Assembly (NCBI GenBank): GCA_014380825.1
Contig: JACMJD010000335.1
Span: 1 to 8,947, forward strand
DNA: 8,947 bases
Reading direction: 5' to 3'
Source: Phycisphaerae bacterium
Lineage (GTDB): Bacteria; Planctomycetota; Phycisphaerae; Tepidisphaerales; Tepidisphaeraceae
Below, in pieces: positions 1 to 5,101 of the stretch. Within the stretch, counting starts at the first letter, position 1, and every line of letters begins with the position of its first letter. Both the position numbers and the translations under genes were made by a program. Below the pieces are notes generated by a model. It made no database searches and was not told the origin of the DNA. It saw nothing but the letters and a program-made list of their open reading frames with translations.

Positions 1-223
1 CGGGCATTGCGGGACCCTCCCGCGCGCCGGCGGACGATGTGTCGGCGGACGGTGTGCCGTTCGACGGGGCGCCGGCGGACTTGGGGGTAGAAGCGGTCGG
101 CGTCTCGCCGCGGGACGAGACTCTTTCCTGGCACGACGTGCCGCAGACTCCAGCGAGGATGCAACCAACGAGCAGCGCGCGGGCAGAATTAACGGAAGCG
201 AAGCGGATCGGATTAGAATGCAT
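1..223 (-). CDS. Putative secreted lipoprotein, N-terminus only (runs off left edge)
   Basis: An uninterrupted minus-strand frame opens with ATG at 223-221 and is still open at base 1, giving 74 complete codons. Residues 1-15 are polar with Arg7 and Arg15. Residues 16-28 (ALLVGCILAGVCG) form a hydrophobic core, and Cys31 follows in GTSC, a loose lipobox (Gly rather than Leu, Val or Ile at -3). From about residue 34 the chain is rich in Ser, Thr, Pro, Ala and Gly, with SAGA occurring twice 15 residues apart; this is the usual spacer between a lipid anchor and a folded domain. The function cannot be told because the folded part lies outside the window. Other cysteines (21, 27) could be the lipidated one, or the peptide could be cut by signal peptidase I. 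No good Shine-Dalgarno sequence precedes the ATG. The start was chosen because the signal sequence follows it directly. It lies downstream of, and in the same direction as, the DUF421 gene. Confidence 0.6.
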   Translation of the reverse strand, partial: MHSNPIRFASVNSARALLVGCILAGVCGTSCQERVSSRGETPTASTPKSAGAPSNGTPSADTSSAGAREGPAMP

Positions 224-503
224 TTGGCGCGACGTGTTTCTCGCCCAGATGGCCACCGTCGTCGTGGGGCGAGTCGACGACGGTGAATAATGTGCGTCGG
301 CGCACCCGGCTATCAAAAACGGACTGCGTGACCGGATCTCGCGTCGATGTGATCTTTCGCGAGCTATTCCAACGATCAACGCTACGACGTACCGGATAAC
401 CTGAGAATGGGGAAACTGCCCAGAGCGAATTTGGACCAACGGCCAACGGCCACGCTTCCCACCCCCACCCAAGCATTTTCACGGACTTAACACGGTTCGA
501 CTT
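224..503. other. Non-coding gap between DUF421 gene and lipoprotein start
   Basis: No convincing gene was found on either strand in these 280 bases. The frames that stay open read as low-complexity, arginine-rich translations without a recognisable domain or ribosome binding site. The main structure is the perfect inverted repeat at 254-285, described separately. A weaker 6-base inverted repeat (CTCGCG/CGCGAG) lies at 338-343 and 358-363. Positions 457-470 are C-rich, so the minus strand is G-rich there. Confidence 0.5.
254..285. repeat. Perfect 11-bp inverted repeat upstream of the lipoprotein
   Basis: CACCGTCGTCG at 254-264 is exactly complementary to CGACGACGGTG at 275-285, with a 10-base loop. 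The near arm is 30 bases upstream of the lipoprotein ATG at 223 and within its probable 5' leader or promoter. There is no T-run on the minus strand after it, so it is not a standard intrinsic terminator for the DUF421 gene. It could be an operator for a dimeric regulator, a leader hairpin, or a terminator acting without a U-tract. The role is inference; the symmetry is seen directly. Confidence 0.55.
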
Positions 504-1007
504 TCACTCATCCATTTTCACGACACTAGTCATGCCGTCCGCTTCCATGCTTGCTCGCTTCACCAGAGCGCAGTCTTCAATCCCCTTCTCGCGCAACTGG
601 GCCATCAACTCCTCCTTCGTGACGAGTTCGGCTCGCATGTTTTTTCGAATCATTTTCCCTTTCTCGATCAGCACCAGCTTCGGCGCGTGCAGAATCCGCT
701 CGACGGCTGGGAAACGGTGCGCAGCCCATTCCAGAGCGTAGGTCCAGAAGAGAATAGTGCCGACAAGAACAGCCCCCTCGATCACCGACGTGTATTCGGC
801 CGCGAATCCGTTTCCGGCGACTTCGGCGAGCAGAACGATGACTAGAACATCCGTCGTCCCGATTCCCCCGGCCTGCCGTTTCAGCACCAACCTGAGCAGC
901 CCGAAGAGGACGAAGTACATGATTGTGCCTCGCACAACCAGCTCGATCAACGAGTTCTTCGGCGTAAAGATGCCGTTCCAGTCAACGCTCCAGAGTGTGT
1001 CAGTCAT
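504..1007 (-). CDS. DUF421 / YetF-family membrane protein
   Basis: This 167-residue protein matches the DUF421 family (YetF, YcaP). It opens with a short amphipathic region, then the family's ELVVRGTIMYFVLFGLLRL segment (residues 22-40) as a first membrane helix. KRQAGGIGTTD (43-53) matches the conserved KR-x-x-G-x-x-x-x-x-D loop. Further hydrophobic stretches lie at about 54-70 and 75-93. The C-terminal half (about 100-167) is the soluble domain, with the typical order P-K-L-V-L-I-E-K-G, a charged helix ELMAQLREKGI, and the closing E-x-D-G-x-x-S-V motif at residues 155-162. The length is normal for the shorter members of the family. The biochemical role is unsettled; members are inner-membrane proteins of uncertain, sometimes stress-related, function. 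Only AGAAG resembles a ribosome binding site. The gene lies 154 bases downstream of the glycosyltransferase on the same strand, and co-transcription is possible but not shown. Confidence 0.9.
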   Translation of the reverse strand: MTDTLWSVDWNGIFTPKNSLIELVVRGTIMYFVLFGLLRLVLKRQAGGIGTTDVLVIVLLAEVAGNGFAAEYTSVIEGAVLVGTILFWTYALEWAAHRFPAVERILHAPKLVLIEKGKMIRKNMRAELVTKEELMAQLREKGIEDCALVKRASMEADGMTSVVKMDE

Positions 1008-1123
1008 GGTGCGGGTCTTCTGGGAAGTACATCTGGCGGCAAAACAGTTGTGTGGATGCCGCGCGTTAGCCGGCGACGAACTTCGATGCTGCGCGGCGCG
1101 ATGGTCCGAGTGCCCTTCGAGTT

Positions 1124-1157
1124 GCGCGCATCGCAGATTCGATCAGCCAATGCGCGC
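1124..1157. repeat. Inverted repeat just after the glycosyltransferase stop
   Basis: GCGCGCAT at 1124-1131 is perfectly complementary to ATGCGCGC at 1150-1157, with an 18-base loop. It begins five bases past the stop codon of the leftward glycosyltransferase gene. The minus strand shows no T-run after the hairpin, so a classical intrinsic terminator is not supported. It may act as an mRNA 3' stabiliser, a weak or Rho-assisted terminator, or be a chance product of GC-rich sequence. Confidence 0.4.
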
Positions 1158-1161
1158 GAAC

Positions 1162-2547
1162 TTACCGCCGCCCGTTGACCATCCCCATCGCCTGGTCGTA
1201 CACACCCACGCAGGCGCGGGCGGCGTCGGTCCAGCTCATTCTTCGGATTTCGAAGCTGCCGTGCTGGCGAAGTGTGCTGGCAAGTGGCGGATGACGCAGG
1301 ACGGCGATGATCTTGTTCGCCATCTCGTTGATGTCCCAGAAGTCTACCTTCAGCGCGTGCGTGAGAACTTCGGAGACGCCGGATTGCTTGGAGATGATGA
1401 CCGGCACGTCGTGGCTCATCGCTTCAAGCGGGGCGATGCCAAACGGTTCGCTGACGGATGGCATGACGTAGAGGTCGGCCATCTTGAAGACTTTTTCTAC
1501 GTCGCCGCCTCTCAAGAAACCCGTGAACAGGACCTTGTGACCGATGCCCATGCTGGCGGCCATTTCAATTGTGCGGCGGATCATGTCGCCGGAGCCGGCC
1601 ATCACGAACTTCACGTTGTCCATTACTTCCAGGACTTTTTTCGCCGCGGCCAGGAAAAACTCGGGGCCCTTCTGCATCGTGATTCGGCCGAGGAACAGGA
1701 CGATCTTTTCGTCCTTGTGAATCTGATACTTCTCTTCGTCCCAGCCGTTGCTCGATGTTTCGATCGCGTTGTAAACGACTTCGACCTTGGCCGGGTCGAT
1801 GCCGTAGTGGTGCGTGATGATGTTTTTCGTCAGCACGCTGACGGCGATCACCTTCATCGCGCCGTGCATGCCGCGGCGTTCAATGTCGTAGATGCGTTGG
1901 TCGACGTGCACGCCGGCGCGGTCGAACTCGGTCGAGTGAACGTGAACAACCAGCGGCACGCCTTTGAGTCCCGCGACCGCAAGGCCGGCGGGGAAGGTCA
2001 TCCAGTCGTGTGCGTGAACGAGATCGAACGATTCGTTGCGCGCGATTTCGGAAGCGAGCGCCGCGTAGCGCTGAATCTCGGAGAACATGTCGCCCGCATA
2101 GTGGGCGGCGCCGGCCGTCGGGTTGCCGATGAATGCTTTGACGCCCGCTGCTGAAGCCGTGTTCTTCGCGCCGGGCGGCGGGTTGGTGATCGGGTCGGCG
2201 GGCAGGTCGGCGGTGATCTTCGTGCGCTCGGCTTCGATCGTCTTCATCTGCTTCGCGTAATCGTCCGGGCGCGAATACGGATCCATCATCGCGGCGTCGA
2301 CCGTGCGGAAGCTGACGTGATCGAATTCATCGAGGCGGAATTCAGTTGATGGCGAAGCCAGCGGCGAACCGGGTCGCGGGCTGACGAGCCGAACGTGTGT
2401 CGAGAACGGTGAAGCGACCGGGCGCGGCAGGACGAACATGATGTCCGTCCCCAAAGAGCTCATGGCCTTGGTCAGGCCATAGCAGGCGGTTCCCAGGCCG
2501 CCGGAGATGAAGGGAGGAAATTCCCACCCAAGCATGAAAACGCGCAT
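1162..2547 (-). CDS. GT-B glycosyltransferase, family 4 / glycogen-synthase-like
   Basis: This is a 461-residue retaining GT-B glycosyltransferase expected to act in the cytoplasm on a nucleotide-activated sugar. The N-terminus MRVFMLGWEFPPFISGGLG carries the GGLG loop (residues 16-19) shared with glycogen/starch synthases and GT4 enzymes. DLVHAHDW (175-182) and VHVHSTEFDR (201-210) are the usual acceptor-side motifs. In the C-terminal domain, GRITMQKG (287-294) gives the phosphate-binding Arg288 and Lys293. SEPFGIAPLEAM contains the E-x7-E pair Glu367 and Glu375 that binds the donor nucleotide-sugar. All key residues seem present. An Ala/Pro-rich stretch at about 112-150, between the first strands and the first acceptor motif, looks like a variable insertion. 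Donor and acceptor cannot be decided from sequence: related proteins are called glycogen synthases, alpha-glucan enzymes or polysaccharide glycosyltransferases. The ATG at 2547 gives the complete first beta-strand. No strong Shine-Dalgarno sequence is visible. Confidence 0.92.
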   Translation of the reverse strand: MRVFMLGWEFPPFISGGLGTACYGLTKAMSSLGTDIMFVLPRPVASPFSTHVRLVSPRPGSPLASPSTEFRLDEFDHVSFRTVDAAMMDPYSRPDDYAKQMKTIEAERTKITADLPADPITNPPPGAKNTASAAGVKAFIGNPTAGAAHYAGDMFSEIQRYAALASEIARNESFDLVHAHDWMTFPAGLAVAGLKGVPLVVHVHSTEFDRAGVHVDQRIYDIERRGMHGAMKVIAVSVLTKNIITHHYGIDPAKVEVVYNAIETSSNGWDEEKYQIHKDEKIVLFLGRITMQKGPEFFLAAAKKVLEVMDNVKFVMAGSGDMIRRTIEMAASMGIGHKVLFTGFLRGGDVEKVFKMADLYVMPSVSEPFGIAPLEAMSHDVPVIISKQSGVSEVLTHALKVDFWDINEMANKIIAVLRHPPLASTLRQHGSFEIRRMSWTDAARACVGVYDQAMGMVNGRR

Positions 2548-3055
2548 AAGACAATCGCTCTCTGGAACACTCGCGCTGAAGTTCAGTTCAGCCGATTCAC
2601 GTGCGCCGCGTCGTCACTCCATTGACGCGCGGGTTCGACATCTAGTGATGCCGCAGGGCGGGCGATAACTGGACACACCGCGCACCGCACCGGCGATTAT
2701 TGCCGTTGCCGTCGCGGAAGTCTGCAAACCATTGCCCGAGGAACGCTCGGTGCGCGAAATTCTTCACCGTCGCCGACTCGTGTCGGACAACTCTGGCGCT
2801 GAATCTCGCGCCAAATCTCGCCGACGCGCACACGGTTTAATTTGCCCCGGCTACCTTGTCAACACGGACGGAATCGCAGCCAGGTATTTTCACCAGCGTT
2901 GAACTAATCGGCAATCTTCCGATCGACAATGAAGCGAATGAAATGCGCCGGCGAAGTTTTCGCCGTTGCGAGTGTGGTCGATGGCGAAAGGTGCGCGCTG
3001 ACGTACACGCGGTCGCGCAGCAATTGCGCGGCCGCGCACGATTGCAGAGAGCGTG
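2548..3055. other. Divergent intergenic region, no supported gene
   Basis: These 508 bases separate the leftward glycosyltransferase from the rightward DUF2752 gene and should contain both promoters. Short open frames exist on both strands, but they are Arg-rich, rely on GTG or TTG starts, and resemble no family. Small inverted repeats are visible: GCTGAA/TTCAGC at 2575-2592, in the glycosyltransferase leader; TGGCGC/GCGCCA around 2793-2812; and the 12-base palindrome GCGCGGCCGCGC shortly before the DUF2752 start. No clear -35/-10 pair could be picked with confidence. No tRNA or rRNA was recognised. Confidence 0.5.
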
Positions 3056-3592
3056 ATGCAGTCATACAGTTCAACTGTGACCGATTCGACGCTCACCGCC
3101 GCGCCTGCGACCGCCGGACCGCTGCTGATTTACACGCGCGTCGGCGACCCGGCGCGCCTGAAATGGCCCGGGCGATTGCTGGCGGGCGCGATCGGTGCAA
3201 TCTGCCTTACAACACTTCTCCTCGCGGTGCGACTGCACCCAAGCCCCACCGGTATGGCCACGCACACCGCGATGGGCTTCGAGGAGTGCCAGTTCCTGAA
3301 GCGCACGCGGCTCCCGTGCCCGAGCTGCGGGATGACCACTTCGTTCTCCTGGTTCGTCCGCGGAAACGTGCCGGCCAGCTTCTATGTCCAGCCGATGGGC
3401 TTCGTCCTAGCCGTGCTGACGGCCGCCACTGCCTGGGCGGCTTGGTACATCGCGATCACCGGCAAACCCGCGCATCGTTTGATGCGGCTGATCCCTGCGC
3501 GTTACTATCTCCTTCCGCTGCTCTGCTTCGCGGCCATCGCCTGGGGTTGGAAGATGTTCATCCACCTTCAAGGCATCGATGGCTGGGGATGA
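3056..3592 (+). CDS. DUF2752 family membrane protein
   Basis: This is a 178-residue protein of the DUF2752 family. Its hallmark CPSCGMTTS lies at residues 88-96, after the usual F-x-x-C-x-F-x-x-x-T-x-x-x-C-P pattern, and is followed by F-x-x-G-x-x-x-x-S-F-x-x-Q-P-x-G. Three hydrophobic segments (about 40-60, 113-135 and 150-170) suggest an integral membrane protein with the Cys motif between the first two. The family's biochemical role is not established; the C-P-x-C-G arrangement hints at metal binding or redox activity, but that is inference. An adjacent GTG at 3053 could serve as start and would add one residue. The ATG is preferred because purine-rich GCAGAGAG at 3044-3051 lies just upstream. 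The next gene starts 34 bases after its stop, so it probably heads an operon with the two lipoprotein genes. The N-terminal 35 residues are Ser/Thr/Ala-rich and probably unstructured. Confidence 0.87.
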   Translation: MQSYSSTVTDSTLTAAPATAGPLLIYTRVGDPARLKWPGRLLAGAIGAICLTTLLLAVRLHPSPTGMATHTAMGFEECQFLKRTRLPCPSCGMTTSFSWFVRGNVPASFYVQPMGFVLAVLTAATAWAAWYIAITGKPAHRLMRLIPARYYLLPLLCFAAIAWGWKMFIHLQGIDGWG

Positions 3593-3599
3593 TCAGTCG

Positions 3600-3649
3600 A
3601 GGATGAAAATCCTTAGGATAAAGATTATGCGCCGACTCTTTTTCATCCT
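3600..3649 (+). promoter_or_regulatory. Stem-loop enclosing the RBS and start of the first lipoprotein
   Basis: AGGATGAAAA at 3600-3609 is exactly complementary to TTTTCATCCT at 3640-3649. The 30-base loop between them holds the likely ribosome binding site AGGA (3615-3618) and the ATG at 3627, eight bases further on. In mRNA, a 10-bp stem at this place could present or hide the start. The AGGA and its ideal spacing are also the reason for choosing the ATG at 3627 over in-frame ATGs at 3603 and 3579. Regulation is inference. Confidence 0.45.
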
Positions 3650-4295
3650 TCATCCTTCAGCCTTCATCCTTCTGCTCGTCGCCACCTGTTGCAGCTCGTG
3701 CGGACTGGCATCCGTCGTCGGAAAGGGATTCGAGCCGAACGTCAAAGCGATGTACTCCGGCCTGGCCGGGCAGTCGGTTGGGGTTTTGGTTTGGGCGGAT
3801 CGCGGCATCATGATCGACTGGGGCACGATCCAGCTCGATCTGGCCAACAGCGTGCAGAGCCAGCTCGTTGCTTCCAAGACCGACGAAACCAAAGGCATGA
3901 CCTCGCCATATCCACCGGCGTCGTACGTGAAGTTCATGCGCGATCATCCGGGGCTCGAATCGGCTCCGATCACGGAGATCGCGCCGAAGTTCGGCGTGTC
4001 GCGCGTCATCTATATTGAAGTGCAGAATTTCCGCACGCGATCGCAGCGCGAACTGGAACTCTTCCGCGGCGAGGCGACGATGTCGCTGAAGATCATCGAA
4101 GTCGACCCGTCCGGCGGCACCCGGACGGCGTTCACCGAAGACAACATCAAGGCTGTATTTCCAGATTGGGCGCCGCCTGACGGTGTGCCGAGCATTGGCG
4201 ATAACAAGACGTACGTCGGCACGAAAGAAGCGATGGCAACCGAAATCGTCAATCGACTCCTGGCGCACGAGAGCGCCCCCGCGCGTGGAAACTGA
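3627..4295 (+). CDS. Putative lipoprotein A of a tandem paralogous pair
   Basis: This 222-residue protein has Arg2-Arg3, a hydrophobic stretch at 4-20 (LFFILHPSAFILLLVAT), and a cysteine cluster (Cys21, Cys22, Cys25) ending in SSCG, consistent with lipoprotein export though the lipobox is not canonical. The mature part begins as an extended region. It then shows alternating strands and helices: VGVLVWADRG, a helix IQLDLANSVQSQLV, and FGVSRVIYIEVQNF followed by EATMSLKIIEVDPSGG. This layout matches the next gene: a short strand, a helix, a G-x-x-x-[VI]-[IL]-Y-I strand, then a strand pair ending in an Asp-rich turn. The order recalls CsgG-like envelope lipoproteins (V-x-V-R-L-V-D-x-N-T-G), but only the fold pattern is suggested, not the function. 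It follows the DUF2752 gene by 34 bases. Longer starts at 3603 and 3579 are possible; the latter would overlap DUF2752. The signal peptide is encoded largely by a heptanucleotide repeat. Confidence 0.8.
   Translation: MRRLFFILHPSAFILLLVATCCSSCGLASVVGKGFEPNVKAMYSGLAGQSVGVLVWADRGIMIDWGTIQLDLANSVQSQLVASKTDETKGMTSPYPPASYVKFMRDHPGLESAPITEIAPKFGVSRVIYIEVQNFRTRSQRELELFRGEATMSLKIIEVDPSGGTRTAFTEDNIKAVFPDWAPPDGVPSIGDNKTYVGTKEAMATEIVNRLLAHESAPARGN
3642..3676 (+). repeat. Heptanucleotide tandem repeat (TTCATCC) inside a signal peptide
   Basis: Five consecutive 7-base units are visible: TTCATCC (3642-3648), TTCATCC (3649-3655), TTCAGCC (3656-3662), TTCATCC (3663-3669) and the degenerate TTCTGCT (3670-3676). 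Because seven is not a multiple of three, the repeat cycles through all frames and encodes F-I-L-H-P-S-A-F-I-L-L, which serves as the hydrophobic core of lipoprotein A. A reverse-oriented copy (GGATGAA) lies at 3601-3607. Confidence 0.85.
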
Positions 4296-4918
4296 TGAAT
4301 TCCTCACGACTCATTCACGCCGCTTCGCTGATGCTGCTGCTGTGCATCGCATCCGGCTGCAACCTGCTCGGCTACGCCGCTTCCGGAATTGCCGGCGGTG
4401 AGAAAAGCCCAGCCATGTTCGTGCCCGCGAAGACGCCGATGGTCGTGATCGCGGAGAAATTCGATAACCCCGCGGATGCGTCGCTCGATGCCGAGCCGAT
4501 CGCGCGCTACACCAGCGAAGAGTTGAGCGGGCACGAAGTCGCGCCGATCGTCAGCTCAGAAAAAGTCGCATCGCTTCAGTCGGCGAACCCTGCGAGATTC
4601 CGCGGGATGACGATCGCCGCGGTCGGACGCGCGGTCGGCGCGGACCAGATTCTGTACATCAACATCGTCAGCACATCGATGGAGGTGGCCGACAACAGCG
4701 ACATGCTACGCGGCCGCGGCGAGGTGCGCGTGCGGCTGGTCGACGCCAACACCGGCGCGACCATCTGGCCGCTCGATTCGGCTGATGGATATCCGATCAA
4801 CGCGGAAACGCGGATGTTCCGTCGCGCAGATCGAAATGAAGCTTCAGTCCGCAGCGATCTGCACCGCATGCTTGCCGGCCGTGCCGCGCGTTTGTTCTAT
4901 GTCACAAAGAGTGAATAG
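4295..4918 (+). CDS. Putative lipoprotein B of a tandem paralogous pair
   Basis: This 207-residue protein has a good lipoprotein signal: positive Arg5 and His8, a hydrophobic run ASLMLLLCIA (10-19), and the lipobox ASGC with Cys22, followed by Asn23. The mature part contains PMVVIAEKFDN, a helix, then GRAVGADQILYINIV and GEVRVRLVDANTGATIWP. These align by eye with FGVSRVIYIEV and EATMSLKIIEVDPSGG of the preceding protein, so the two are probably diverged tandem paralogues. The V-R-L-V-D-A-N-T-G-x-x-x-W block is typical of CsgG-like and related envelope lipoproteins, where the domain forms an alpha/beta core; actual membership needs a profile search. The start codon overlaps the upstream stop by one base (TGATG), which favours coupled translation. 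No terminator is obvious after its stop. Function unknown; probably attached to an envelope membrane and facing the periplasm. Confidence 0.83.
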   Translation: MNSSRLIHAASLMLLLCIASGCNLLGYAASGIAGGEKSPAMFVPAKTPMVVIAEKFDNPADASLDAEPIARYTSEELSGHEVAPIVSSEKVASLQSANPARFRGMTIAAVGRAVGADQILYINIVSTSMEVADNSDMLRGRGEVRVRLVDANTGATIWPLDSADGYPINAETRMFRRADRNEASVRSDLHRMLAGRAARLFYVTKSE

Positions 4919-4929
4919 CCGAACTGGGC

Positions 4930-4948
4930 GCTCGGTCCGATAATCCAC
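4930..4948 (+). promoter_or_regulatory. Promoter-like motif, copy 1
   Basis: GTCCGATAATC at 4935-4945, preceded by GCTC and followed by CCAC, recurs almost unchanged at 6792-6802. GATAAT (4939-4944) resembles a sigma-70 -10 box, but no good -35 hexamer sits 16-18 bases before it. If used, it would give a leader of roughly 150 bases before the GTG at 5102. That leader contains a small hairpin (GCTCG at 4981-4985 with CGAGC at 4999-5003). Assignment as a promoter is inference from position and recurrence. Confidence 0.35.
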
Positions 4949-5087
4949 GCACATTTCTAATTTCATAGCCGTCGGCAATCGCTCGTACGGGTCCGTCGCG
5001 AGCAGAATGGGTGATTCCCCGATTGCGGCGCGACATCCATCGAGCAGACTCACACCGTCGAAATGTGTGGTCCCGTTTTCTTTCGCT

Positions 5088-5094
5088 GGAAGGA
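5088..5094 (+). promoter_or_regulatory. Ribosome binding site that decides a GTG start
   Basis: GGAAGGA ends seven bases before the GTG at 5102, a strong Shine-Dalgarno with standard spacing. The upstream in-frame ATG at 5063 has no comparable site. The GTG also places the LE-x-R-x-LL tag near the true N-terminus, as in other proteins with this tag. Confidence 0.7.
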
Positions 5095-5101
5095 TGTTGT
5101 T

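Noticed and set aside
39..290. 83-codon plus-strand frame at the left edge
   Set aside because: Antisense to the lipoprotein N-terminus, which shows a signal peptide and linker; no ribosome binding site or domain.
457..470. G-rich run on the minus strand as a possible G-quadruplex
   Set aside because: Only three runs of three or more G are close together; the fourth run is just two, so a stable quadruplex is not well supported.
213..482. 89-codon minus-strand frame between DUF421 and the lipoprotein
   Set aside because: No recognisable domain, low-quality composition, and it overlaps the better-supported lipoprotein start and the inverted repeat.
757..2154. 465-codon open frame on the plus strand
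   Set aside because: It lies opposite the DUF421 and glycosyltransferase genes, has a His/Val/Asp/Arg-rich composition typical of antisense translation in GC-rich DNA, and resembles no family.
2628..2645. tRNA-like T-loop GGTTCGAC
   Set aside because: The flanking bases do not form a T-stem, and no acceptor or anticodon arm can be built around it.
2642..2833. 63-codon minus-strand frame in the divergent gap
   Set aside because: GTG start without ribosome binding site, Arg/His-rich, no family resemblance.
2929..3606. 225-codon plus-strand frame overlapping DUF2752
   Set aside because: Arg/Ala/Cys-rich out-of-frame reading of DUF2752, whose own frame carries clear family motifs.
5063..5101. 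Longer ATG start for the Calx-beta protein
   Set aside because: No Shine-Dalgarno before it, while the GTG at 5102 has GGAAGGA at ideal distance and puts the export tag in its usual place.
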